A DNA stretch of 9,469 bases from Acholeplasmataceae bacterium. GTDB lineage: Bacteria > Bacillota_I > Bacilli_A > Acholeplasmatales > Acholeplasmataceae. The DNA is taken from the NCBI GenBank assembly GCA_016934175.1, contig JAFGTI010000116.1:1-9469 (forward strand), read 5' to 3'. Positions 1 to 7,159 of the stretch are shown here, piece by piece (the first letter of the stretch is position 1; every line of letters begins with the position of its first letter). A program made the translations under genes and the position numbers. Below the pieces are notes generated by a model that was given only the letters and a program-made list of their open reading frames with translations, did no database searches and had not been told where the DNA came from.

Positions 1-86
1 CACACCTGTTCCCATCCCGAACACAGAAGTTAAGCACTTCAGCGCCGAAGATAGTTCCAAGGAGCAAAAATAGGACGTTGCCAGGC
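1..86 (+). rRNA. rrf: 5S ribosomal RNA, 3' part
   Basis: The window opens inside a 5S rRNA. The conserved core is plain: the CACACCTGTTCCCAT block, then CCGAACACAGAAGTTAAG, then CTTCAGCGCCGA, and finally TAGGACGTTGCC near the 3' end. The first 25-30 nt lie outside the window. The exact 3' end is uncertain by a few bases because its pairing partner at the 5' end is missing. The helix IV/V part is short, only TTCC-AA-GGAG before AAAAATAGGAC, which resembles the shortened 5S of mollicutes. It sits directly upstream of tRNA-Asn with no terminator between, so the two are probably co-transcribed. Confidence 0.95.
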
Positions 87-140
87 AAACCTCACATAAT
101 TTTAATAAAAAAAATAAAAAGTAGCGTCACCCCTCATACT

Positions 141-217
141 GCCTACATAGCTCAGTTGGTTAGAGCACCTGACTGTTAATCAGGGGGTCCCAGGTTCGAG
201 TCCTGGTGTGGGCGCCA
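141..217 (+). tRNA. tRNA-Asn (anticodon GTT)
   Basis: A full cloverleaf can be drawn. The acceptor GCCTACA pairs with TGTGGGC, with one G-U pair. The D stem is GCTC/GAGC. The anticodon stem CCTGA/TCAGG encloses loop CTGTTAA with anticodon GTT. The variable loop is GGGTC and the T arm is CCAGG-TTCGAGT-CCTGG. Discriminator G is followed by an encoded CCA. It lies 54 nt after the 5S rRNA and is the last gene of the rRNA operon before a terminator. Confidence 0.97.
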
Positions 218-230
218 CTTACAAATACAG

Positions 231-251
231 ACGGCATTTGCCGTTTTTTTT
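231..251 (+). terminator. Intrinsic terminator of the rRNA/tRNA-Asn unit
   Basis: ACGGC-ATTT-GCCGT forms a short perfect hairpin followed at once by eight T residues, 14 nt after the tRNA-Asn CCA end. This is a classic rho-independent terminator closing the rRNA operon. Confidence 0.88.
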
Positions 252-267
252 ATATTTACTGTATAAT
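238..267 (+). promoter_or_regulatory. Probable promoter of the diguanylate cyclase gene
   Basis: A perfect TATAAT -10 lies at 262-267. The best -35 is TTGCCG at 238-243 (4 of 6 consensus bases, 18-nt spacer), which overlaps the 3' arm of the preceding terminator. Initiation near 274 would give a leader of about 36 nt before the ATG at 310. The -10 is convincing and the -35 is weak. Confidence 0.45.
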
Positions 268-309
268 TGAATATGTAGTACTAATTATTATTGATTTGAA
301 GGAGATAAT

Positions 310-1650
310 ATGATTACTAAGAAAGTATTTTGGGATTTATGTATTTACATGATTATATTGGGTATCATTGTTGGTTTAATTTTTCCGTTTTATGCTTTAA
401 TGTTAGGAACTCCTAGTTCTCATGTATTAAAACCTTTCTTTATATTATCTTCCGTAGCGGCAGGAATATTTGTAGGTTTTTTTAATTATTTTCTTGCAAA
501 AAGAATTGTGGGTAAAAGAATTAAAGTGTTAGCCATGAAAATGAATAGAATCAAAGAAATCATTTCTGAACGTAACGAAAGTGCAGCAAATATAGATTGT
601 GAAGATGCAAGTTGTCGCATTGTTGTTGATTCTGACGATGAACTCGGTGAAGCAGCATCTTCATTTAATGCGTTGGTTGCCTCCTTATCAGTTTCATATA
701 AAACTGAAAATAGTCTTAAAGTTTTCAATAAAACTATCTCGAGTCGTCTTGAACTCAATTTAATGTGTGATGCTGCGTTAAATCAAATTGTTGATCATAG
801 TCAGTCTGCTGGAGGATTGATTATTATTGAGCAGAATGGAGAACTTGAAATCATATCACATCGTGGAATTAAGGAAAATAAAGAATTATTAAAGCATGAA
901 ATCATATGGAGAGTTTTACGAAAAATGGAAATTGAATCAATTCGTTTACCGGAGGATATTAAAATAGATGGCATACTTGTCTCATATCAACCAAAAGAAA
1001 TTCTATTTGTTCCCATCATCTATAAAGAACTATGCTTAGGAATCATACTATTAGCTTCAACTTCCTATTATAACGAACAAATGAAAAGTGATATTCAATT
1101 ACTAAATAGTAGTTTTTCATTAGCTCTTAAAAATGCTTTAAGTTATAATCAACTTCAAGAGCTTGCAGCAAATGATCCCTTAACCAATATCTTTAATCGT
1201 CGATTTGGTCTAATGAGATTATCAGAAGAATATGCAAGATCATTGAGAAATAATTCACCGATAGGAGTTTTTATTGCCGATATAGATTTCTTTAAGAGTG
1301 TTAATGATACTTATGGTCATACTGTTGGTGATCGCGTATTGATTCAAATAACGAGAACAGCAAAACAAGCACTTAGAGAAGGTGATATATTCATAAGATA
1401 TGGAGGCGAAGAATTTATGGCAATTCTTCCTGGAGCTTCTTATAAGGATACGCAATTGGTTGCAGAAAAATTTAGACGAATGGTTCAAGAATCATCTGTA
1501 CAGCACTTAGATCAGGAAATAAAGGTAACAATTAGTATAGGTATTACATCATTTCCTGAAAATGATGCATCTAAAATGGAAGAAATTATTGAAAAGGCAG
1601 ATCAAGCATTGTACCGTGCGAAGGATTCTGGTAGGAATTGTGTTATCTAA
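310..1650 (+). CDS. Membrane-anchored diguanylate cyclase (HAMP-like/GAF-like/GGDEF)
   Basis: This 446-aa protein probably makes cyclic di-GMP from two GTP. Two hydrophobic helices (about 7-30 and 42-62) anchor it. A HAMP-like linker follows (about 63-130, with the typical DELGE-x8-FN pattern near 110-120), then a GAF-like sensor region (about 140-275). The GGDEF domain spans about 285-446. It opens with the DPLTNIFNRR motif (289-298), has the metal-binding DIDFFKSVND block (324-333), the catalytic GGEEF (365-369) and the closing DQALYRAKDSGRN. REGD at 356-359, five residues before GGEEF, is an intact RxxD product-inhibition site, so the enzyme looks active and feedback-controlled. There is no EAL or HD-GYP domain. 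The start is supported by AAGGAG at 299-304. The signal sensed by the GAF-like part is unknown. Confidence 0.92.
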   Translation: MITKKVFWDLCIYMIILGIIVGLIFPFYALMLGTPSSHVLKPFFILSSVAAGIFVGFFNYFLAKRIVGKRIKVLAMKMNRIKEIISERNESAANIDCEDASCRIVVDSDDELGEAASSFNALVASLSVSYKTENSLKVFNKTISSRLELNLMCDAALNQIVDHSQSAGGLIIIEQNGELEIISHRGIKENKELLKHEIIWRVLRKMEIESIRLPEDIKIDGILVSYQPKEILFVPIIYKELCLGIILLASTSYYNEQMKSDIQLLNSSFSLALKNALSYNQLQELAANDPLTNIFNRRFGLMRLSEEYARSLRNNSPIGVFIADIDFFKSVNDTYGHTVGDRVLIQITRTAKQALREGDIFIRYGGEEFMAILPGASYKDTQLVAEKFRRMVQESSVQHLDQEIKVTISIGITSFPENDASKMEEIIEKADQALYRAKDSGRNCVI

Positions 1651-1674
1651 TGCAATATTAATAGTATAAAAAAA

Positions 1675-1698
1675 CCCTCAATTTTTTGAGGATTTTTT
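1675..1698. terminator. Bidirectional terminator between convergent genes
   Basis: CCTCA-ATTTTT-TGAGG forms a hairpin flanked by an A run on the left (about 1668-1674) and six T residues on the right, so it can end transcription in both directions. It lies 25 nt after the cyclase stop and touches the hppA stop, serving both convergent genes. Confidence 0.85.
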
Positions 1699-1699
1699 A

Positions 1700-3895
1700 T
1701 TAATGAAATAAGAAATTTAGAATTGGATCTATCTGAGCTAGTATAGGAACTATAATGAGTGAAACAATACTCATAAGCTTGATTAAAATATCCATTGATG
1801 GCCCAGCTGTATCTTTAAACGGGTCACCAACAGTATCACCTGTTACGGCTGCTTTGTGAGCTTCAGATCCTTTACCACCCAAGTTACCTTCTTCAATATG
1901 TTTCTTTGCATTATCCCAAGCACCTCCTGAATTTGCCATAAAAACGGCTAACATGATTGCTGAAACCAAACCACCCATAAGCAGCCCACCAAGACCTTCA
2001 GTTCCCAGTAAAATACCAGCTAATATAGGTGAAAATACAGCAATACTTGCAGGAAGTATCATTTCATGAAGTGCTGCTTTTGTTGAAATATCTACACATT
2101 TAGCATAATCAGGTAAGGATGTACCTAATAGAATACCTGGATCATTCTTATATTGCCATCTCACTTCATCAATCATTTTATTAGCCGCTTTACCAACTGA
2201 TTTAATGACTAATGCAGTAAATAAATAAGGAAGCATTGCACCAATAAATAGTCCAATCATTACTCCAGGTTGTAAGATATCAATTCCTGAACCATCAGAT
2301 AATCCAGCAGATTTTTCAAATGCAAAGAATAGACCGACACTAGTTAATGCAGCTGAACCAATACAGAATCCTTTTCCTATTGCAGCTGTAGTATTTCCAA
2401 CAGAATCTAGTTTATCTGTAATTTTTCTTACTTTTTCATCTAGTTTGCTCATTTGGGATATTCCACCCGCATTATCAGAAATAGGACCATAAGCATCTAC
2501 TGATATTGTAATACCTGCTGTAGATAACATACCTACCGCAGCTAAAGCAATACCATACATATCATTGGTTAATAAATAGGAGATAACAATACCAGCTACT
2601 AAAATTAAAACAGTAAAGAAAGTAGAAAGCATACCTACTGCGAAACCCGAAATGACGTTTGTCGCGTGACCAGTCATTGATTGTTGTGCAATTTCTTTGA
2701 CATGTCTATAATCACCTGAAGTATAATATTCAGCTATAAATCCAATACCTATACCAACTATTAAACCTGTTGCAACTGCCCCAAAAATACCCCATGCTCT
2801 AATACCATCAAACATAATTTGACTAAAAATCATTGTTGCTATTAATGTGACAGCAACTGCAATATAAGTTGAAATATTTAATGCGAGCTGTGGATTTTCC
2901 CAATTACGCATCCTTACAATCATGATAGCTATAACTGCAGCTATTGCTCCAAGTCCTGCAACAACTAATGGAAAGATGACTGAACCCAATATACTTGAAA
3001 GCATTGGACTTGTCATAATTATTTGTCCATCAATAACCTGATGAGGAGTAAATGAGACAAAAGCATATAAGCCTAATGTCAATGCAGAGATAATGGAACC
3101 CACATAAGATTCAGTTAAGTCTGAACCCATTCCAGCGATGTCACCAACATTATCACCAACATTGTCAGCAATAACAGCGGGGTTTCGTGGATCATCTTCA
3201 GGAATACCTGATTCAACTTTCCCAACTAAATCAGCACCGACATCAGCTGCTTTAGTGTAGATACCTCCACCAACACGCCCGAATAAGGCAATCAGTGAAG
3301 CACCAAGTCCGTAACCTGTAACTGTATGTATCGCATGAGTCAATGCTAAATATTGTGTTGTTGGATCGCTACTATTCCCTCCATAAACCCAGTAGAAAAT
3401 AAAAAAGAGAGCCGATAATCCGAATAGGCCTAATCCAACAACAGTAACCCCTAATACTGAACCCCCTGTAAACGCAACTCTTAATGCACTTGACATTCCG
3501 TGCATATTTGCTGCATTGGTCGTTCTAGCATTGGCTTTTGTTGCTGTATGCATACCTATCCATCCAGCTAACCCTGAAAATAAAGCACCAAATAAAAATG
3601 CAATTGCAGCTTTCCAACCGACACCTTCTGAACCATGTAAGGAAGGAATTAGTTCTACTAGTGATAAAATAGCTGCAACTCCTAAAGCAAAATAAATAAT
3701 AATGCGATATTGCCTCTTCATGAATGCCATTGCACCTTCATGGATATATGAAGCGATTTCATTAATCCTTTGGTGTTCAACTTTCATTTTTACGATCTTT
3801 CTGTATAAGACGTAAGCATACATTAAAGCAATCAAAGCGGAAATAACTGCAATACCGACAAAAATAGTTGTAACAGAAAAGTGCTCAAAAGACAT
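1700..3895 (-). CDS. hppA: K+-dependent membrane ion-pumping pyrophosphatase, probably Na+-pumping
   Basis: This 731-aa integral membrane enzyme couples pyrophosphate hydrolysis to cation export. Length and motifs fit the M-PPase family, which has about 16 helices. Active-site blocks are KAADVGADLVGKVE (215-228), DDPRNPAVIADNVGDNVGD (234-252) and GDTVGDPFKDTAGPS (686-700). The subclass can be read from the sequence. GNTTAAIG (500-507) carries Ala504 and Gly507 where K+-independent enzymes have Lys and Thr, so K+ dependence is expected. Glu262 lies three residues after Asp259, as in the Thermotoga Na+ pump; the plant H+ pump has its glutamate seven residues after the Asp. Na+ pumping is therefore favoured but is an inference, since some bacterial H+ pumps share this layout. 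AAGGAG at 3903-3908 (read on minus) supports the start. It is a single-gene unit with its own promoter and terminator. Confidence 0.96.
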   Translation of the reverse strand: MSFEHFSVTTIFVGIAVISALIALMYAYVLYRKIVKMKVEHQRINEIASYIHEGAMAFMKRQYRIIIYFALGVAAILSLVELIPSLHGSEGVGWKAAIAFLFGALFSGLAGWIGMHTATKANARTTNAANMHGMSSALRVAFTGGSVLGVTVVGLGLFGLSALFFIFYWVYGGNSSDPTTQYLALTHAIHTVTGYGLGASLIALFGRVGGGIYTKAADVGADLVGKVESGIPEDDPRNPAVIADNVGDNVGDIAGMGSDLTESYVGSIISALTLGLYAFVSFTPHQVIDGQIIMTSPMLSSILGSVIFPLVVAGLGAIAAVIAIMIVRMRNWENPQLALNISTYIAVAVTLIATMIFSQIMFDGIRAWGIFGAVATGLIVGIGIGFIAEYYTSGDYRHVKEIAQQSMTGHATNVISGFAVGMLSTFFTVLILVAGIVISYLLTNDMYGIALAAVGMLSTAGITISVDAYGPISDNAGGISQMSKLDEKVRKITDKLDSVGNTTAAIGKGFCIGSAALTSVGLFFAFEKSAGLSDGSGIDILQPGVMIGLFIGAMLPYLFTALVIKSVGKAANKMIDEVRWQYKNDPGILLGTSLPDYAKCVDISTKAALHEMILPASIAVFSPILAGILLGTEGLGGLLMGGLVSAIMLAVFMANSGGAWDNAKKHIEEGNLGGKGSEAHKAAVTGDTVGDPFKDTAGPSMDILIKLMSIVSLIIVPILAQIDPILNFLFH

Positions 3896-3968
3896 AAGTA
3901 TTCTCCTTTTTCATTATGTTGGTCGATTATAAATCATATTCAGATGCACTCTATGTTGAAAGTTATAT

Positions 3969-3998
3969 GACTATTTTATCACAATAAACGAAATAGTC
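3969..3998. repeat. Inverted repeat over the hppA promoter (possible operator)
   Basis: GACTATTT at 3969-3976 and its exact complement AAATAGTC at 3991-3998 are separated by 14 nt. The left arm covers most of the putative -10 box and the right arm most of the -35 box. The geometry suits a dimeric repressor, but in AT-rich DNA an 8-bp match may be chance. Confidence 0.35.
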
Positions 3999-4000
3999 TA
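3973..4000 (-). promoter_or_regulatory. Probable hppA promoter
   Basis: Read on the minus strand, TAGACT (-35, 3995-4000, 4/6 consensus) and TAAAAT (-10, 3973-3978, 5/6) are separated by 16 nt. Initiation near 3966 would give a leader of about 70 nt. An 8-bp inverted repeat covers both boxes. Confidence 0.45.
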
Positions 4001-4023
4001 TTAAATTATTTAAAAAAATTAAC

Positions 4024-4053
4024 AAAAAAACACCATGAAATATTCATGATGTT
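4024..4053 (-). terminator. Intrinsic terminator of the metal ATPase gene
   Basis: On the minus strand ACATCATGAA and TTCATGGTGT form a 10-bp stem (one G-U pair) around a three-base loop, followed by a run of seven T residues. It begins 7 nt after the ATPase stop and separates that unit from hppA downstream. Confidence 0.88.
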
Positions 4054-4060
4054 TAATTAA

Positions 4061-5911
4061 TTATTTAAGCAATAATCTTAAGCTGTTTAAAATAACAAGT
4101 ATGGTTGAAGTTTCATGTGCGACAACCCCTGTAGGTAGCTTAATGTATCCAAAAACATTACTAATCATCAATATGGTAATCACACTAATTGCGAAAACAA
4201 CATTTTGCAGTGTTATTCTTCGCATTCTTTTCGATAAATTGATAATTTGAGGTAGATTTTCTAATTTATCATTCATAAATATGATATCTGCAGTCTCTAA
4301 TGAAACATCCGTTCCTGTTCCCATTGCAACACTAATATCTGCAACAGCAAGTGCTGGAGCATCGTTAATACCATCACCAATCATCATGACTTTACCAACA
4401 GTTTCTTGGATTTCCTTAATTTTTCTTACTTTGTCTTCAGGGAAGCAATCAGATTCAAAACTATCAACACCAGCTTCTCTAGCAATGGCAGCAGCAGTGA
4501 ATTTATGATCTCCAGTAAGAAGAACAGTTTGGATATTGAGATTTCTTAAAGCTGTCATCACTTCTTTAGCATTATCTCTAATTGTATCCATGAGGGCAGC
4601 AAACCCCACCATTTCTTTATTTTTAATGATTGCAACGATACTATGTCCCAATCCAGTACAACGATCTAACTTTTCTTGAATTTCATGATGCATCGTATAA
4701 TCAAATCTTCCAATCTCCCAAGTATCATCATCAATCTTGGCTTGCATACCTCTTCCGGAAATTTCATTCGTATTAATATTGTTAATATAATATTTTGCAT
4801 CCATTGAGTCTACAATAGATTTAGCAAGAGGATGTTCAGATTGTTTTTCTAGTGTATATAATATTGATAAAACTTTTTCTTTATCAAGTGAACTAATGGT
4901 TTCAACTCTAACAACTCTTGGAACACCTGTTGTAATTGTTCCCGTTTTGTCAAATACAACAGCTTTTAAACCAATCAGATCCTCTAAATGTTTTCCACCT
5001 TTAATCAATATTCTATGATGAGCAGCATTCGATAAAGCCGATAGCATTGCAGGTGTAATAGATGCAACAAGAGCACAAGGTGAGCCAACAACTAATACGA
5101 CTATACCTCTATAAAAAGCTTCGGATGCAGTAAGCCATCCAAACATAGGAGGAATGAGCATAAATGCAATAGCTAATATAATAACAACATAAACATAAAA
5201 TTTTTCTATTCGATCAATTAAAGATTGGGAATCAGTTTTTTCTTCTTGAGCATGCTTGACAAAATCAATAATCTTTTGAACGACAGATTCACTTGGATCT
5301 TTTGTCGTTTCAACAACAATTGTTGATTCTATATTGATAGAACCTGCGAATACTGTTTCTTTTATTCCACGATATACCGGAACAAATTCTCCTGTGATTG
5401 CTGATTGATTTAATGATGTAGCTCCTTTGATGATAATACCATCAACTGGAACTTGTTGTCCTACTTTTACAATGACTTGATCTTTAACTTTAACTTCTGA
5501 TACTAAAACTTCCTTTTCTTCTCCATTGACGAGAAGTAAAGCAGTTTGTGGCGCTAGTTTTAATAAACTAGTTAAGGCTTTCTCACTTTTAGATGTTGCA
5601 TAAGATTCAAGTACACCACTAATGGAAAATATTAGAATCAAAATTGCGCCCTCACCGTAATTACCCACAATGAATGCACCTAAAGCTGCAAGAATCATCA
5701 ATATTTCAACATTGAGTGCTCTATTTTCAATTGTTGAAAGTACACCTTCTTTTGCTTTTGCATATCCACCAATTAAAAATGAAAATCCATATAAAATCAT
5801 GACAATTAATGAGTCAGGTGATATTATTTTTCCTAAAATAAATGCGGTAATAATCAGTATAAATGAGATAATTACCGATGATGTTTCAATGACAAGTTGT
5901 TTTCTAGTCAT
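4061..5911 (-). CDS. P1B-type (P1B-4-like) divalent metal-exporting ATPase
   Basis: This 616-aa P-type ATPase probably pumps a transition metal out of the cell. All core motifs are present: TGE of the actuator domain (173-175), SPC in the transport helix (277-279), the phosphorylated Asp in DKTGT (321-325), the P1B-specific HP dipeptide (360-361), and GDGINDAP (512-519). About eight hydrophobic stretches are visible. SPC instead of CPC, together with HETST at 599-603 in the last helix, places it in the P1B-4 group, whose known members export Fe2+, Co2+ or Zn2+ (Bacillus PfeT/ZosA type). It is not a Cu+ or typical Zn/Cd CPC pump. There is no N-terminal metal-binding domain and no cysteine- or histidine-rich tail. 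AGGAGG at 5917-5922 (minus) fixes the start. The exact metal cannot be read from sequence. Confidence 0.93.
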   Translation of the reverse strand: MTRKQLVIETSSVIISFILIITAFILGKIISPDSLIVMILYGFSFLIGGYAKAKEGVLSTIENRALNVEILMILAALGAFIVGNYGEGAILILIFSISGVLESYATSKSEKALTSLLKLAPQTALLLVNGEEKEVLVSEVKVKDQVIVKVGQQVPVDGIIIKGATSLNQSAITGEFVPVYRGIKETVFAGSINIESTIVVETTKDPSESVVQKIIDFVKHAQEEKTDSQSLIDRIEKFYVYVVIILAIAFMLIPPMFGWLTASEAFYRGIVVLVVGSPCALVASITPAMLSALSNAAHHRILIKGGKHLEDLIGLKAVVFDKTGTITTGVPRVVRVETISSLDKEKVLSILYTLEKQSEHPLAKSIVDSMDAKYYINNINTNEISGRGMQAKIDDDTWEIGRFDYTMHHEIQEKLDRCTGLGHSIVAIIKNKEMVGFAALMDTIRDNAKEVMTALRNLNIQTVLLTGDHKFTAAAIAREAGVDSFESDCFPEDKVRKIKEIQETVGKVMMIGDGINDAPALAVADISVAMGTGTDVSLETADIIFMNDKLENLPQIINLSKRMRRITLQNVVFAISVITILMISNVFGYIKLPTGVVAHETSTILVILNSLRLLLK

Positions 5912-5945
5912 AAATGCCTCCTACTAAAGTTAGTTTTACACATAT

Positions 5946-5975
5946 ATTATATCAAAGTTTTATCATAAATTATAA
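5946..5975 (-). promoter_or_regulatory. Probable metal-ATPase promoter with a PerR/Fur-like box
   Basis: On the minus strand a perfect TATAAT lies at 5946-5951, about 35 nt before the ATG, but no good -35 can be found. Around the expected -35, positions 5960-5975 read TTATCAT-AA-ATTATAA. This resembles the PerR/Fur-family box TTATAAT-N-ATTATAA with one mismatch and a two-base instead of one-base centre. The Bacillus relative PfeT is controlled by this regulator family, but AT-rich DNA yields such matches easily. Confidence 0.35.
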
Positions 5976-5991
5976 ATAAATGCTCTTTTTA

Positions 5992-6015
5992 TTATAAATA
6001 AATTCTTATTTATAA
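5992..6015. repeat. 10-bp perfect inverted repeat in the divergent ATPase/GNAT region
   Basis: TTATAAATAA at 5992-6001 and TTATTTATAA at 6006-6015 are exact complements around the 4-nt centre ATTC. The element lies roughly midway between the putative minus promoter of the metal ATPase and the plus promoter of the GNAT operon. Close copies of the half-site recur nearby: TTATAAATAAA at about 5970 and 6010. It could be an operator for one or both units. Confidence 0.4.
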
Positions 6016-6035
6016 ATAAAATAAATTTTAGGGCT

Positions 6036-6046
6036 TATGATATACT
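6036..6046 (+). promoter_or_regulatory. Probable extended -10 promoter of the GNAT-udk operon
   Basis: TATG-A-TATACT matches the extended -10 form TRTGNTATAAT with one mismatch. No -35 is evident, which is usual for this promoter class. Initiation near 6053 would give a leader of about 157 nt. That leader contains a 27-codon ORF (6083-6166) preceded by AAAGG, whose reality is doubtful. A second TATACT at 6184-6189 sits too close to the ribosome binding site to be convincing. Confidence 0.45.
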
Positions 6047-6209
6047 AAAAGTAGGTAAAGTCAAAACTTTTAAAGGCTTAGAATGTTAATAAAAATGGAA
6101 ACTCTGATGTATGTTAATCAAGATGAGATTATTTTTATTCTTGTTTTCTTGCGAAAAACTGTATAGAAATCCACCATATTTGATATACTATATAGGAGGA
6201 GATGAGATA

Positions 6210-6521
6210 ATGGATTATATATATGAAAATCACAAAATATATGTTAAAGATAAAGAAGGAAAAATCATAGTCAATGCGACATTTCCATTTATTGAAGAAG
6301 GTACTGTGGTCGTTGATCATACTTATGTTGATCCTTCATTACGCGGACAAGGTATCGCTAGTCAATTAATGCATGAGGTATATAAACATTCAAAAAAATT
6401 AGGTTATAAAGTTGTTGCTACATGTCCTTATGCGGTTGTTTGGTTTAAAAAGAATAAGGATTTAAACGATATAGTTGATCAGGATTTGCAATCGCATTTA
6501 GCGCCTGAATGTCAAATCTAG
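6210..6521 (+). CDS. Small YjdJ-type GNAT acetyltransferase-like protein
   Basis: This 103-aa protein belongs to the small single-domain GNAT group (YjdJ / human NATD1 / Arabidopsis At1g77540 type). Visible marks are the strand ending in HTYV (about 37-40), the acetyl-CoA pyrophosphate-binding loop LRGQGIA (44-50), the following helix, and the CPYAVVWF block, whose cysteine and aromatic pattern is typical. The substrates of this family are not settled. The start is placed at 6210 because AGGAGGAGATG lies just before it and the first family-like residues begin there. An in-frame ATG at 6111 would add 33 residues that lack a ribosome binding site and any family resemblance. It is the first gene of the operon and ends 11 nt before udk. 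Confidence 0.85.
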   Translation: MDYIYENHKIYVKDKEGKIIVNATFPFIEEGTVVVDHTYVDPSLRGQGIASQLMHEVYKHSKKLGYKVVATCPYAVVWFKKNKDLNDIVDQDLQSHLAPECQI

Positions 6522-6532
6522 GAGATAATAAA

Positions 6533-7159
6533 ATGAAAAAACCTTTATTGATTTTGGTTTCGGGTGGATCTGCATCAGGGAAAAGTACGGTTGTTCAAGA
6601 AATTTTAGATAAAGCAGGACTGGAAGATGTTCTCATCATTAAGCATGATGATTATTATCTTGATCAATCTGATTTGCCAATTGACAAGAGATATAAAATG
6701 AATTATGATCACCCAAGCTCACTAGATAACGAGTTGTTGTTTAGTCATCTTAAAAAGTTATTGAGTGGTGAGTCGATTAATAAACCAATTTACGATTTTG
6801 ATTTGTATACAAGAAGTAGTGTTGTTGAACGTGTTAATCCTAAACCTATTATAATCATCGAAGGTATTTTGATTTTAGAAAATGAAAAAATTAGAAGTTT
6901 ATCGGATATTAATCTATTTGTAGAATTAGATGATGATACAAGATTTATTAGACGTATGCTTAGAGATATGAAAGAACGTGGAAGATCATTAGAAAGCATA
7001 ATCGACCAATATGAAAAAACAGTTAAACCCATGTTCCACAAATACATAAAGCCAACTAAGAGATATGCAGATGTCATTATACCCAATGATAGAAAACATG
7101 ATATAGCAGTTGATTTAATTGTGACAAAAATAGAACAAATATTAGGAGATCGGCTATGA
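6533..7159 (+). CDS. udk: Uridine/cytidine kinase
   Basis: This 208-aa cytosolic salvage enzyme phosphorylates uridine and cytidine to UMP and CMP, using ATP or GTP. The P-loop is GGSASGKST near residues 11-19, slightly unusual in having Ala where many relatives have Gly. The HDDYYLDQSDLP block is the substrate-binding motif of the family, and YDHPSSLDNELL, PIYDFDLYTR, IIIEGILIL and RDMKERGRS follow in the expected order. Length matches bacterial Udk (about 205-215 aa). The start at 6533 has AGGAG at 6520-6524 with 8-nt spacing. An in-frame ATG at 6509 would overlap the preceding gene and add eight atypical residues. The stop is TGA inside an ATGA overlap with the next gene, implying translational coupling. 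It also shows that TGA is a stop codon here. Confidence 0.95.
   Translation: MKKPLLILVSGGSASGKSTVVQEILDKAGLEDVLIIKHDDYYLDQSDLPIDKRYKMNYDHPSSLDNELLFSHLKKLLSGESINKPIYDFDLYTRSSVVERVNPKPIIIIEGILILENEKIRSLSDINLFVELDDDTRFIRRMLRDMKERGRSLESIIDQYEKTVKPMFHKYIKPTKRYADVIIPNDRKHDIAVDLIVTKIEQILGDRL

Noticed and set aside
4281..4508. Plus-strand ORF inside the metal ATPase gene
   Set aside because: It is a mirror reading of a well-supported gene, with low-complexity composition and no ribosome binding site. The same applies to 486-758, 1255-1488, 5670-5927 and 6790-7086.
6111..6209. N-terminal extension of the GNAT protein from the ATG at 6111
   Set aside because: There is no ribosome binding site at 6111, the added residues do not resemble the family, and AGGAGG stands just before the ATG at 6210.
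6509..6532. Earlier udk start at 6509
   Set aside because: It would overlap the GNAT gene without a good ribosome binding site. AGGAG with correct spacing and the family-typical start favour 6533.
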